A stretch of DNA of 64,000 bases, from the NCBI RefSeq assembly GCF_020509005.1, contig NC_063015.1, positions 5,504,501 to 5,568,500 of the forward strand. Reading direction: 5' to 3'. Numbering within the stretch: the stretch's first letter is position 1; every line of letters starts with the position of its first letter. The notes under the pieces were generated by a model. It had not been told where the DNA came from. It ran no database searches and saw nothing but the letters and a program-made list of their open reading frames with translations. Both the position numbers and the translations under genes were made by a program. The DNA is from Fulvia fulva. Lineage: Eukaryota; Ascomycota; Dothideomycetes; Mycosphaerellales; Mycosphaerellaceae. Of the stretch, positions 32,348-44,262 are shown piece by piece.

Positions 32348-33809
32348 TCACAACTTCGCCATCCGCTGTACCTTCCCGCCTGACCTCAAGCCCGGTCGCT
32401 TCGGCTTCTCAATCTTGCCAGACTTGCCAGTCCTACCGCCAGACCCACCAGTCTTTAGAGGCTTTTTACCAGCTCCACTACCAGAAGCTCCAGCCTTTAC
32501 CACTGGCTTGCCCTTGCTGTCTAGGTCCTCCAGATAGTAGGCCATGCTGGCTCCCTTGTACCCTTGCTGCGGCGAATGATCGTAGTGGTCATCATCAAAT
32601 ACATCAATCTTGCCCACACGCTTAAGGCCGAACTCCTGCCGGTGCTGGATGAGCAGGAATGTTGCTAGGTTGCCATTGGGATTTGCCAAGAGAAGCTTGA
32701 AGCCATCGCTGCCGGGCAGGTATCTTATCTTCTGCGGCCAAGCTGGAGCTTTGTATCGGCCGTACTCTCGCGCAGGCGCCAGATGCTGTATGCCTTTCTT
32801 CTTTAGCAGGTAGTCGACTACCTGTACAGAGACGTCCGACTGGGATGACACCATGATCAGTTTGTTGAGGTCCTTGGCGTTGTGGTTTCGTCGCTTGCAC
32901 TGCCCGTTGTATTCAAGGGCGGAGACGTCGGAGACGTGGCTGAGGGCGGGATATTGGTAATCTGCAATAAACTTGTCCATGAAAGCCTGCCCGCGGTTCT
33001 GGTATTCGCCGGATACCTGACTGGGGAGCTCTTTGCGAGGACCGTAGTTGGAGACGAGCATGATGACTCCATCTTTTGTGTTGTACACGATGGAGTAGAA
33101 AGCTCCCGTTGCCTGAGATAGCAGTAGTCAGCATGGAGCGGCGGGTATAATGAGCGTTTGGAGGGGCTCATACCACACCATGGTCCGTCCCGTCGAAGTT
33201 CGGGTCAGTGTGATGCCAGGTGACATACTCATTGTCTCCCTGTTGGTCAGGCGGAATTTCCCACGTTGTAGAGATGCCAAGGCCATCAACCATAAGCTTC
33301 AGTGGTATGGACTCCTGGAAATCCGACAGAGGTGCGTCGATGCCCAACGGGTCCCGGTCCCAGCCCGCGTCCACCAAATCTTGAGGATAGGTCGTGAAAT
33401 CGCTTTGCAGGCACGCTTCGGGGCCCAGTTTGTTGTCTTGTCGCAAGAGCTGTGTGAGGGTTCCCACGTTCGGTTCGCTCATCCAGGCATACAGCTTCGC
33501 GCCTTTCTGGATGAGCGCTTGGGCATCTGTCTCAGTGAGCTCGGCAAGGATTGGATCCCTAATCGGACTTGGATTACGAGGCGGCGTTCCCTGGATCATG
33601 TAGTCCCGGTCGTCAATGCCGCCCATCTCAACGTCGCCAGATCGGTCAGAGCGAGCAAGAATGGTGGCGCTGTCATTGCTTGACGCGCCAGTGCTGGTGC
33701 TGTCCAGGGCAGTGGAGAGGCCGCCCGCCTTGTCGAGCGCCAACGATTTTGGCGAAGTGGTGGCGCGCTGCAGGTATAGCGCCCCAAGGCAGGCTATGTT
33801 TAGCTTCAT
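32348..33809 (-). CDS. Hypothetical, probably secreted, 466 residues, two exons
   Basis: Exon 1 33809-33174 starts MKLNIACLGALYLQRATTSP, a short hydrophobic leader that may be a signal peptide. A GTATGA donor and CTCAG acceptor give a phase-0 intron of 61 bp (33173-33113) with a CTGAC motif. Exon 2 is 33112-32348. The middle is well-folded in character (YVTWHHTDPNFDGTDHG, AFYSIVYNTKDGVIMLVSN, LIMVSSQSDVSVQVVDYLL). The C-terminal 45 residues are a Lys/Gly/Ser/Arg-rich basic tail. Family not recognised. The hydrophobic strand plus acidic residues recalls in general shape the globular part of the large gene at 22524, but this is only an impression. Confidence 0.75.
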
Positions 33810-34042
33810 GATGTGTATTGAAGTCAGTACTGCTGATACTGCTTCAAACCTGTCGTGGTATGTTAAGGAAAGGGAGAGGAACAACTGGGCAGCAACAGGG
33901 CCTTTTGTGCCTACGTCTGGGTGCGCGAACGACTGCCAACTCAGCGCTGTCAGAGTCTACTGCTGACCACCGAAGTAGCCAACACACCATCTGTATACGC
34001 CTGTCCGCTGTCAGCCACGTGCCACGACCGATGTGACAGCGT

Positions 34043-34987
34043 TTAGATCACATTCTTCAGCTCCTGACCAGCCAGCAGCCTCCTCAAATTGTACGCAATC
34101 AACTCCTCCGCGCCCTGTGGCCTCCCACCAGCAGCATGAGGGCTGATCACACAGTTCTTCGCCTTCCACAGCGCACTCTCCTTGGGCAGCGGTTCTTTCA
34201 CAAACACATCCAGCGCAGCACCACCGATCTTCCCCTCATTCAGTGCTTTCACCAGCGCATCCTCGTCGACACACATACCACGACCTACGTTGACAACCCA
34301 CGCATGGTCTGGCAGCTGGCTCAATCGCTCCGCATTGAGCGCCTTGTTCGTGCTCTCGCTACCGGGCAAGATCATGACCAACGCATCAGTCTCGCCCAAT
34401 GCTTTGGGCAACTGCTCCTCCGAGATGACCTCGACACCTTCTCTCACGCCAGCGCTCCTCGCCACACCACGAACATTCGCACCCAACTCTCGCAACAACG
34501 GCGTCAAAGTCTTGGCAATGTTTCCGAAACCCCAAATCAACACATTCGCACCTCTCAGACTCGTGAAACTGCCCTTCGGCCTATCCGGTTGAGGTCCACC
34601 AAGATGTTGCGGCCATTGCGATTGAAGCTGGTAGTCTCGCATCTCGTAGAACTTTCTCGCAGCATTGAGCAGTAGGCCGAGGGTATGTTCCGCCACTGTG
34701 AAGTCATGGAGTCCAGATCCCGTGGTGATCGTGATCTTTTGACTATCAAACCCAGCGTTCAGCACATCGTTCGGTCCGGCAGCGAGAGATTGGATCCATT
34801 TGAGATTCTTCATACGTCCTGCGGCATCTTTGAGGTTATCGGCGCTGTTGCTCCAGGTCACCAGAATCTCGGCATCGATCAGGTTTTCGGGGATTGGCTG
34901 CTTGACGTCATAGGAGTGGAGTTCCGGGGCGAAACCTTTCAGGGAATCGATGTCCAGGACTAGGGAGGTTGGGTAGAGGAGCTTCAT
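34043..34987 (-). CDS. D-isomer-specific 2-hydroxyacid dehydrogenase, 314 residues
   Basis: ATG 34987 (MKLLYPTSLVLDIDSL). The frame is open a further 59 codons upstream to 35164, where a longer basic N-terminus is possible. The family's NAD-binding motif is at 149-158 (VLIWGFGNIA), and the three catalytic residues are in place: R236 in VVNVGRG, E265 in DVFVKEPLP and H284 in ISPHAAGG. The enzyme family reduces 2-keto acids to D-2-hydroxy acids with NAD(P)H or the reverse. Length is normal for the family and no truncation is seen. Substrate cannot be told from sequence. Likely cytosolic unless the long start is used. Confidence 0.9.
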   Translation of the reverse strand: MKLLYPTSLVLDIDSLKGFAPELHSYDVKQPIPENLIDAEILVTWSNSADNLKDAAGRMKNLKWIQSLAAGPNDVLNAGFDSQKITITTGSGLHDFTVAEHTLGLLLNAARKFYEMRDYQLQSQWPQHLGGPQPDRPKGSFTSLRGANVLIWGFGNIAKTLTPLLRELGANVRGVARSAGVREGVEVISEEQLPKALGETDALVMILPGSESTNKALNAERLSQLPDHAWVVNVGRGMCVDEDALVKALNEGKIGGAALDVFVKEPLPKESALWKAKNCVISPHAAGGRPQGAEELIAYNLRRLLAGQELKNVI

Positions 34988-35943
34988 TGTGTTGCGTTGA
35001 TGTAGAGATGCTGGTGTTGAGGGAAAGTTTGAAGGAGCGGAGTGCTTGATGATGTATTGCGGCGTCGGCTTTTGATGGCGTTTGGCATGAGCCGGGAGTG
35101 AGGAGTCGGGGAAAGTCCGCCGAAGCGTGGTGATGCCTGAGGCAGGGCGATGCTTGGCTGTCATATGATAGGCATTGAAGATAGCATCGATCGTCAGGGC
35201 ACCTGGGTAGTAGAAAATACTGTAACCACCACCAGAATATATATGGAGTTTGCTGGTATGCTGGTTGTGCGTCTACGAAGGTTTCACATGGCCTTGTTAC
35301 ACTGACCCTACCTCTCAACAATGTAGATGTACAAACAACTCTGACATACGGCCACCCAGGTACGGATCTCCCTTTCTTTACTGTTCAGAGCTTAACTGGG
35401 CTCTGGTATCATGAGATGCTCTATGTATATTCTTGAGCCGATTGAGACGCGATCGGTCGTAGTATGTCAGGCATCGTCTGGCGTGTAACACCACGAGTCA
35501 ACGTCAATGACGTTCTCGAGGAAGGAATACGGTGACCTATGTAACCATCTTATACGTGGGTCTATATCAAGTACCTGCCTTGAAGACCCCAGTCATCGGT
35601 CTTGAAACCTTTGTGCTACGAGGTAGCTTGCTCGTGCGAATTACGTTCTTCACTTGCAAGACAAGATCCAACATGGCGGCAAGAGTGAGCAGTGTCAGGG
35701 GGGTAAGCTGGAAGTTTGACCTGCTGGAGCGAGCTCGGCTATAGTCTTATGATAGGATCGCGGCAGTCTAACGCAAGGTGAATCTTGGGGAAGTGGTGAG
35801 GTGAACAGATCTCGTGGCGCCATGCATGGATGGTCCGTGCTCCGGGAGTTTCGCTTTTCGCGTTTATTCGAGTATAAACTTGTGCCATCTTTCATTGGGT
35901 GTTTCTCTCCGACATACCTATCGGACCGCATCACCAATCTCAA
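34988..35943. other. Divergent promoter region, no gene seen
   Basis: About 950 bp between the minus-strand dehydrogenase and the plus-strand 2EXR gene. ORFs of 60-140 codons here lack domains. Confidence 0.5.
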
Positions 35944-36993
35944 ATGGCAACGACGGCCCCTCAGACATCCGGACAGACGAAAATGCCTCTGCGCGACGTA
36001 CTATCGTTGCCACGGGAGCTACGCGACATGATTTATGACTTCGCGCTTGCCCCCACTGCCAGAGACATCCACCTCAAGAACTCCAAGGGAGTCCCATATA
36101 CCTATCACACTTACGATCGGAGCCTCAAAGCACTCTCGCTAAACAGAGCGACTCGACTCGAAGTCAAGCAGGCCCTGACACGCACTGAAACTTTCATCCT
36201 CGTCACGATGAATGGCTGCGACGTTCTGAGCATGTTCGCTGAGCTCACCGGCCGAGCTGTGACATACGATCTCAAGGGAGCGGCGCTCTTCCGCGGACAG
36301 AATTATCACAGTCTACGAGTTGATATCAAGATGCCTTTAGATGACAATGGCAAGCGGGTGAACGAAGAGTCAGGCACCAGAGAAGCCTACTCTATGGTCT
36401 TACGAGTACAGGAGCTCCCTACATTCTGCAGAGCGCTACAATGGATATTGTATATGCAGACCGACAGAGTTGGCGCACTGGTCAGAGCGATGGATGGCCA
36501 AGGTCTTGCCGTGCCGAGTAGTGGTCCCGTGGACACAAAGATCAAATTCAAGCTCATTCCCCGGGCGGACAAGCCCATCACGAAATCGCTGGAAAAGACC
36601 TTACTGGAGCCTTTCATGAACTGCATCGGACTCCACCAGACTGTCACTGTCTTCGGGGCGTCCAGTGAGTTGGCGAGTACACTGGCCCCGCGCATGTGCC
36701 CATCCTCCCCGAATCTAGAAGCAGTGGCATGGACCATGCTTCCAGCTGAGGCAGCGGTCTACGAAAAAGTCATCGGCCTGTATAAACAAGGAGCTTATCA
36801 CGAGCTGATTGGAATGTTCGGGGTTGTGAGCTATTGTTGGACGGCGGGCATTCTCAACTTCGTACCTGACAACATGTTCGGTCTATGGGCTCAACCGGTC
36901 CTTCGCACGAACGCGATTCTGCTCGACATCGCAGCCATGGCCATGACAAGCCACTTCCATCTTCACGGAGCACGAGGTACTTTGGACTGGTAG
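35944..36993 (+). CDS. 2EXR/F-box-like domain protein, 349 residues
   Basis: ATG 35944 (AAATGGCAACG; MATTAPQTSGQTKMPLRDVL). Residues 20-36 read LSLPRELRDMIYDFAL, the signature N-terminus of the fungal 2EXR/F-box-like family. Further parts (HTYDRSLKALSLNRATRLEV, QALTRTETFILV) also fit that family; function is generally unknown. The ORF ends TAG at 36991-36993. A different forward frame is open across and beyond this stop (see the split gene 36960-46327), so this gene's natural 3' end may lie further on and may have been cut off by a frameshift or an intron not resolved here. Confidence 0.7.
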   Translation: MATTAPQTSGQTKMPLRDVLSLPRELRDMIYDFALAPTARDIHLKNSKGVPYTYHTYDRSLKALSLNRATRLEVKQALTRTETFILVTMNGCDVLSMFAELTGRAVTYDLKGAALFRGQNYHSLRVDIKMPLDDNGKRVNEESGTREAYSMVLRVQELPTFCRALQWILYMQTDRVGALVRAMDGQGLAVPSSGPVDTKIKFKLIPRADKPITKSLEKTLLEPFMNCIGLHQTVTVFGASSELASTLAPRMCPSSPNLEAVAWTMLPAEAAVYEKVIGLYKQGAYHELIGMFGVVSYCWTAGILNFVPDNMFGLWAQPVLRTNAILLDIAAMAMTSHFHLHGARGTLDW

Positions 36994-37224
36994 GGACATC
37001 TATCGACTGACCGACGCGGCTACAACGTTAAACGTTCCCGACTATCTTCATCAGCATGGCAGCGACCGTGCCCACCCTGAGCTTGAACACCTTGGTCTGT
37101 CACTCGCTTTGGGTCTCGATTATCCTGACCCAAGGGCATACCGACCACACACGATCGAAGAGCTCGTCGACTACTTCGCACCCCTGGTTGGTGCCATGCC
37201 GGACAGTAAGCAGATCACTCATGA

Positions 37225-37241
37225 CTATCATTACCTTAAGG
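37225..37241 (+). repeat. Left target-site duplication of LINE A
   Basis: CTATCATTACCTTAAGG here recurs exactly at 46055-46071. The first five bases may belong to the element's CTAT-type tail on the right side, so the duplication is 12-17 bp. Confidence 0.9.
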
Positions 37242-37595
37242 CACCCAGCGTATTCAAACCAATGCCCAGCTAGAATAGCAGCACAAGAACGAGCGAGACA
37301 AGCAAGGATCTCTACACCAGCTAGGTACCCCCAACGACAGCAGGAGGGACCTACCTTATACAAGGGCTTCGAGCCGAGCAAGAGGAAGAGGGCAGAATAG
37401 ACGAATAAGGGAACCCAACCTCAAACGCATCCACCTCCCGGCAGGCCTAGACACCTTAACCGGGCTGCCAACGAACTAGGCCAAGTGCGAATCTTTGGGG
37501 CGCCCCAGCGGTCCCAGGGCCAGCCGGACAGCGGGATACAGACTCAGGAGACACAGCATGTTAGCACGGAAATGGACCTCACGGATAACGAATGA
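37242..37595 (+). pseudogene. LINE A ORF1, C-terminal remnant
   Basis: Only the last ~115 codons remain: the third CCHC-type motif (HPAYSNQCP) and the basic tail, with one early TAG and a later one at about 37398. It ends TGA at 37593-37595, overlapping the ORF2 start ATG at 37592 as ATGA. Confidence 0.75.
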
Positions 37596-39619
37596 TACTA
37601 TACGACGACATCACTATTGTACAGTACAACGTAAATAAAAGCAGGGACAAAGTCCAGCGCCACTTTCTACAAGAGCTAGACCCGCTACGGCATCACGTTA
37701 TTACGGTACAGGAACTATGGATCAACTCCTACGTAGGACTCCTAGCCACTTCTAATGACCGGAGATACCACACCGTAATCGCGGGCGAACGAGGCGTTAT
37801 CCCGAGGACATGCATATACGTAAGCAAGACTATAGACCTTGAGTCGTGGAAGGTTATACTACCGCAGTAGGGCAACTTAGGAGACATAACATCAATCCAG
37901 ATCGACACGACACAAGGCTCTAGCTAGATCCAAAACGTCTATAACCCGCTACCGTAGGGTCGAACGAGTAGGGAACTAGGAACCCTCGCCTACCTAGAAC
38001 GGACCTTAAGCCAAGACACGAAGCAAGTACTCCTCGGCGACTTCAACCTCTACTACCTATAGTGGGGACTCGACTTCACTCCCCCGCACGCGTTTCTAGG
38101 GGGGAAGCTAATTGACATAACCGCACGCTACGGAACGGCCTTAGTAACCCTAAAGGGAACAGAGACGTGGAAGGCCCGCATAAGTACAAGCATAATCGAC
38201 CTATACTTTCTATCACGAGAACTTGAATAGAGACTAGTCTAATGCCGACCGAGCTACGCGCTAGAGGCCTCCTCAGACCATATCCCTATTTAAACGACGC
38301 TAGGGGTGAAGGCGATAGAGGAGCTAGCAAGCGAACTACGCCGTAACTAGAAGAAGGCACGCTAGGACGACATAAGAGACTTCCTAATAGCGAACCTACC
38401 GTAGTATAGGGAACTCGAGACGACAGCTCAGCTAGATCAAGTAGCGGAACAGATTACCTCGGTTATATAGCAGCGGAACAATATACGCCGTTACTCCGGC
38501 CCTTAACGTAGCAGAAGGCCTTCTAGACCCCTAAATACTCTACGAAGGTAAAGGAGGCTAGAAGGGCAAGGCGACAGTAGACGAAGGAGCACACCTAAGA
38601 GACATAGGAGTAACACTGTCGCGCGACATAAGAGAAGAAGGCACAGATACGACGCGATAAGCTATAGGACTAGAGAGCGACGATCGGGCTCGTTAAAGAA
38701 CACCCGGAACAGATGTAGAGACTAGCTAAATGGGCAAGACTACCTAAAGAGCAACGAACTCCTTACTTCCCTCTAAGCGTAGACCGCGAAGGGATTGCCT
38801 AGACTACGCCCCGGGGCGAGGCAAAAGTATTAGCCGACCATTTCTTTTCGACGTAAGTAGGGGTAGACCTTACGGACATCGACCCGAACATATACCCGGA
38901 ACCCCTAGACATAGATTAGGCAGTTAGCTCTAATATAGTAACAGGAGTTATAAGCAAGCTAAAAGGACGAAAAGCCCTAGGCCTAGACAGGATACCAAAC
39001 CTACTGCTAAAAGAGTATAGAGAAGAGATCGCGCCGAGCCTCGCAAACCTATTTACCGCGTGCCTACGGCTAGGGTATCACCCGAAGCCGTATAGAGAGT
39101 CTATGACAGTAGTGCTACGTAAGCTATAGAAGGAGGACTATACCTAACTCAAATCGTATAGGCCAATCGTACTTCTAAATACGATAGGGAAGATCCTAGA
39201 GAAGATAGTAGCCTAGAGACTTACGTAGCTAGCCGAGGACAACGACGTACTCCTAGTAACACAGATGAGGGGAAGAAGCTAGTGATCGACACTAACAGCA
39301 ATAGAGCTAATTACGGAGCAAATTCAGACCCTCTAGCACTACGGTAGGAGCCGAGCGGCGTCCTTACTATCCCTCGACATCTTAGGAGCCTTCGACAACG
39401 TCTTATACTAAAGGCTAATATATAGATAGATAGATGATTCATTTACCCGTTGTGGTGCCCTCCGGCCCATGCGGGTTTATGTCTATATATGTTACTGCAT
39501 AAGGTAGGAAACCTATTCCTAGGTAAAAACCTCCTCTCCTTCTCTAATAGCTTCCTTGCCATGAGTTCTCAGTTTTCCTTCCATTAGGGTGCACTAGTGT
39601 CATGGTGGTTAGCCTCTGA

Positions 39620-42600
39620 CTACCTTGTCTGCAACCCTAGAGTTGTCCCCCTCTTCCTGCTCTCCTCCTCCTTCTTTCTCTCCTCAATCCATCTCTCTGT
39701 TTCCCTAGTAAGAGAGAACTGCTCCAAAAATCCTTGGTGGATGATCCACCTTGTAATTCTCTGGAGGTCTCCCTTATTGCTGATCATGGCTTGGAAGTTT
39801 CTGTTCCTTGCCCTTGCCCTCCATTCACCTCTCCCTGTACTCCATTCTTTGCAAACCAGAAGTCTATGTTCGACATTCTGGGACAGGTAGCCGCATGGGC
39901 AACTCTTGTCTTCGATACCTGGGACTTTTCTCTGATGCAGGTATGCCCTGACTCCGATGTGTTCAGAGCGGATTTGTATTGCTATGCTTGCTTCTGACCT
40001 GGTCAGGTCTGAGTACAGTAGGTAGTTGTGGCTACCAAACTGTTGGAGTGCCTTTGGGGTTCCTGGCCTCTGTGGGGTTCTTGTCCATTCAGTCTTCCAG
40101 AGGAGTCCTGCCATCCTTTCAGCTAGAGACTGTTGCTTCTTCCCTTGGCTGGCTGCTGATCCTCTCCCTTGAGCCCTTCTGTCCTGTTCCTGCTGGGCTA
40201 GGTGCAGCTGTTCTGTTAGTTCTTTGAACTTCTGCAGGTCCTGCTGCTTCTGTGGGGCTGGATTGGGTCTTGCTTGTCTGTGCCTTCTTGTGCACTGGCT
40301 CTTGATTTTGTTGACTGCCTTCTGGATTACTAGCTGGGCTGGGTATGCAGACGTCTTTCCTGCACACTGGTATCTCAACCCTTGAAGGTAGAGCTTGGCT
40401 GGTGGGGAGCCAGACTCCATTTCGACCACCCTTGTTAGAGTTCACTTGTATGCTCCAAGCACCTTTTTCAGACAGGAGGCTTGGGCTCTGCTGATGGGAT
40501 CTGCAATTCTCTTTGGGATCTTGTCTTGGGCTGACCAGATCTGGGCTCCATATAGCATGGCTGGCTTCACAATGGCCTTGTACATAACCTTTGCTTTCGC
40601 AAATGTGGCTCCCCATGTGGAGGCTGTAAGCCTGTCAATTGATTGCCTGTTGTTGTCTGCTCTTGCCTGTGCTTTCTTGACCTGTGGTCCCCAGCTGAGC
40701 TTTGGATCCATCCATATTCCTAGCACCCTTAATTCACTTGAGGGTTCTGTTGTGTGTCCCTGAATAGTGATTGGGGCTTGCATATTGTGTCTGTTTCTGG
40801 CTCTACTGAAGTGGATGAGTTGATACTTCTCTGGGGCAAATCTGGCTCCATGTTTCCTGGCCCATTCCTCACATTCCTTGTGTTTCTTCTGCAAGATTCT
40901 GCAGTTCTCTTCTGTGCTGTCTGACCAGGCTAGGATGTTTGTGTCATCTACAAACCCTGAGGCTGATGTGTTTCTGGAGTTTAGCTTTGCTGGCAGGTCT
41001 GCCATAAAGAGGAGAAACAGGATTGGAGACATTGTTGATCCCTGTGGGATTCCTGTCTCTGTAGGCATGCTGTCAGATTTGTATCTGCCCAGTCTTAGTC
41101 TTGTGGTTCTGCCTCTGAGGAAGGACTGGATAAACTGGACTGTCCAGTTAGGGATAGCCTTCTGTTTCAGGATGTGGATCAGCCTCTGGTGTGAGACATT
41201 GTCAAAGGCTCCTGATATGTCTAGTGAGAGGAGTGTGGCTGCTTTGTTGTTCCCAAAGTGCCATAGGGTCTTGATCTGCTCTGTGATAAGTTCCACAGCT
41301 GTTAGTGTTGATCTTTGTTTCCTGCCTCCCATCTGTTCTTCAGGAAGGATTCCATGTTCTTCAGCTAGGTTTGTCAGCCTTTCTGCTATGATCTTTTCCA
41401 GGAGTTTGCCTAGTGTGTTGAGCAAGGCAATAGGTCTGTATGCCTTTAGCTTTGTGTAGTCCTCTTTCTGTGGTTTTCTCAAGACCACAGTCAGTGACTC
41501 CTTGAAGTGTTTAGGGCAGTGTCCTTGGGCCATGCACTGTGAAAAGATGTTTGACAGTGCAGGGGAGATCTGGTCCTTGCATGTCTTAATGAACAAGTTT
41601 GGAATCCCATCTAGTCCTGGGGCCTTGTTTCCTGAGAGTCTCTTAATGATGCTCTTGATCTCTCCCTCTCCCACTGTGCAGGATTGCTCTAGTGGTGTTG
41701 GATACACACTGCCCTCCAGATCCTGCAGGTCAGCTTCTACCTGTGTGCCAAAGAAATGTTTCCCCAATGCCTGTGCCTTTCCTGGGAGAGTGTGTTGGAT
41801 TACTCCTTCCTGGTCTTCAATGTTTGGAAACTGGGGCAGCATGTTTCTGTCCTGTGTGGGTTGTCTTGCCCACTTTGCTAGTTTCCACATCTTCTCAGGA
41901 TTCTGGGTAATGGATACAACTGTTGACCTCCACTCCAGCATCTTGTCCCTCTTGATCTGGGCCTTCTTGTCTCTGGTTGCCTGGTTGTATCTGTCCCATG
42001 CTTCCTGGGAGTGGCTCTGGGTAAGGGCTCTCCTGGCCTGCCTGGCTGCCTTGACCTTCTCTGAGCATTCCTTTGTCCAGAATGGCTTCTGGTACAGTGA
42101 CTGTTTCTTTTCTCTGGTGTGGGCTGCCGCAGTTTCCTGCATTGTTCTAACCAGTTCTGCCACTGCTTGGTCTATGTCTAAGGCTGTTTCCAGTCTCCTG
42201 GTCTCTAGTCCAGCTAGCTTCTGTTCCAGGTCTTGTCTGATCTGTTCCCAGTTGGCTGCCTTCCAGGCCAGCTGAGGTTCTAGGTCTCCTTCCTGCTGTG
42301 TCTGTGTTTCAAACTCCACCTGAATTGGGAGGTGATCTGATGAGGACTCCAAGTCCTGGTTAACCCAGCATCTGGTGACCTTCTGCTGCAGGTCATGTGA
42401 TGCAAAGCACAGGTCAATGGTGCTTGAGCTTGCTCTCTGTGACCAGGTAGTTAGGCCCTTTGGGGTAACTAGGTGCATGTTGTTGCTTCGGGTAGTGGAG
42501 AGGAGTCTGTTAGCTAGGAAGTGATGGGCAGGTGCAAAGTCTGATCCCCATGTAGGATGGTGCAAGTTGAAGTCTCCCAGCACGATGTGTTGGGAGTCAC

Positions 42601-43006
42601 TCTGCAGGATGTCTGGCAGCTGTTGTAGTGTGCCCAGCTGGGTGCTGCTTCTGGAGCTGGGGGGTGGGTTGTATACACTGTGGATGTGGATGCTGCCTTG
42701 GTTGGTGTTGAGTCTGACTGAGGTGATGTCTCCCCCTTCCTGTTGGATTTGTTCCCAGCTGTCTGTTGCCATCTCTTTGCTGATGTACATGCATGTTCTA
42801 GGGGTGCCTTGTTTGGCTAGGAGTGTGTGATACCTTGGGTCGTTAGCAGTAGATGGTCTGTTAGATTTGCTGTTGATCCAAGGTTCCTGGACTGCAATAA
42901 CTAGGTGTTTCTTTGGGTCCAGTGCTTGGAGAAAGCTTCTCTGGACCTTGTGCTGGCTTTTGTTGACGTTGTACTGGATAGTGGTAAGATTAGGTGTCTC
43001 AATCAT
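39620..43006 (-). pseudogene. LINE B ORF2, endonuclease/reverse transcriptase with one internal TGA
   Basis: Starts MIETPNLTTIQYNVNKSQHK. APE endonuclease residues are visible (VQEPWINS, VLGDFNLHHPTWGSD, SSSDHLPIQ). The reverse transcriptase has LSLDISGAFDN and FVDDTNILAWS. A C-terminal C-x-C-x-n-H-x-n-C motif (CPCGYLSQNVEHRLLVC) follows. No RNase H domain is apparent. The frame is intact for 1,128 codons except for TGA at 40444-40442, after LKKVLGAYK; LINE C has TCA there. The element is therefore close to functional but cannot make full-length ORF2. Confidence 0.9.
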
Positions 43007-44262
43007 GACTCATCCATGCTGGTCTCCTGCTGGTCTTCTCGTGCTTCCTGCTGCTGGCTGCTATTTGGGATTGTGGTAAGGTTGAGCCTGCTTTGTGACG
43101 GGTCTCTTCCTGCAACCACAATTGATTTTGGTCTACCCATAGCAGGGTGGCCTTGGGCCTGTGTGGTCTCTTCTGTTCTGCCTCTTTTCAGAGGGTTGTA
43201 GACAGTCCTTAGGGGTTCTTGGGTGATTGTCCCTGTCTGGAATCTGATAGGGATGTTGATCCTGGCTTCTCTTGCCCTCCTCTTTGCCTCAATCCTAGCT
43301 GTGCAGTCTTGGGACCAGGAAGGGTGTTTCTTTCCACAGCATGCACATCTGGCTTCACTCTTTGGGGCTGTGCAATTCTGTACTTTGTGGCTACCAGCAC
43401 AGTGGGAACAAGTGTCCTTTTGGCTTGGGCATCTAGTAGAGATATGACCATACTGTTGGCACTTGAAGCATTGCAGTAGTCTGTGGGTGCTTCTATGGAT
43501 TTCTGTGTCCATTCTTTCACATTCCCAGAAGATGCCCTTGTCAAGCACGGTGTTTGCCTGTTCTGCAGTGCCTATCCAGAGCACTAGAGAAGACTCTCTC
43601 TTTGTGTCCTTTGTCTTTCTGTTGACCCATGCTGCTTTTGTGATCTGTAGCCCTGGGCATACAGCCTGGTTCTGGTCCTGCAGCCTCTTAAGGTCTCCTT
43701 CAATGTCAAACTTTGTGGTCATTCCATGGGCAATAACCATATTTTGTTGGTGTGAGACCTTAGCCGTCTTGCCTAGTTTGACTGTCCACTCCTTCTGTGT
43801 CTCTAGCCCCTTCCTGTCTTGCTCCTGTGCTGTGAACAGCTTAAGGACACCTCCCTTCTCTTTCCTGGCTCCAATGATGCCTTGTATCCCAATCTTCTGT
43901 ATGATCTCCTTGCCTGACAGGCCCTCAATCTCTTTCTGCTCTTGCTGGTCGGAAATGTAGACCTTGATAGCTGTTTTCTGGGGGGGAGGGTTTTGGGATG
44001 CAACTGCTGCCCAGGTTGGTTGGCTTAGTTTCTGGCCTTCCTGTGTCCTCTTCTTTGCTGCTGCTGCTACTGTCCTGTTAATGATCTGTCCTGTTTGGCT
44101 CCTTAGTGCCTTTAGCCCTCCAAGGAGCTCCAAAATCATCCCCTTAAGTGCTCTTTCTGGGTGCTCGCCATCTCCTGCCATTGCCATTGTTTCTGCCTTC
44201 CTGCAGACCTCCTTCCACTCGTTACTCTCCTGCTCCTGGTCGTTTCCTGCGATCGCTATCAT
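43003..44262 (-). CDS. LINE B ORF1, zinc-knuckle nucleic-acid binding protein
   Basis: 419 residues starting MIAIAGNDQEQESNEWKEV, intact. Three zinc-knuckle-type motifs lie in the C-terminal half: CFKCQQYGHISTRC, CSHCAGSHKVQNC and CACCGKKHPSWSQDC. ORF1 proteins of this clade bind the element RNA and form the ribonucleoprotein particle. The basic tail (KRRAREARINIPIRFQTG) follows. The stop TGA (43005-43003) overlaps the ORF2 ATG (43006) as ATGA. Homologous along its length to LINE C ORF1. Confidence 0.9.
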   Translation of the reverse strand: MIAIAGNDQEQESNEWKEVCRKAETMAMAGDGEHPERALKGMILELLGGLKALRSQTGQIINRTVAAAAKKRTQEGQKLSQPTWAAVASQNPPPQKTAIKVYISDQQEQKEIEGLSGKEIIQKIGIQGIIGARKEKGGVLKLFTAQEQDRKGLETQKEWTVKLGKTAKVSHQQNMVIAHGMTTKFDIEGDLKRLQDQNQAVCPGLQITKAAWVNRKTKDTKRESSLVLWIGTAEQANTVLDKGIFWECERMDTEIHRSTHRLLQCFKCQQYGHISTRCPSQKDTCSHCAGSHKVQNCTAPKSEARCACCGKKHPSWSQDCTARIEAKRRAREARINIPIRFQTGTITQEPLRTVYNPLKRGRTEETTQAQGHPAMGRPKSIVVAGRDPSQSRLNLTTIPNSSQQQEAREDQQETSMDES

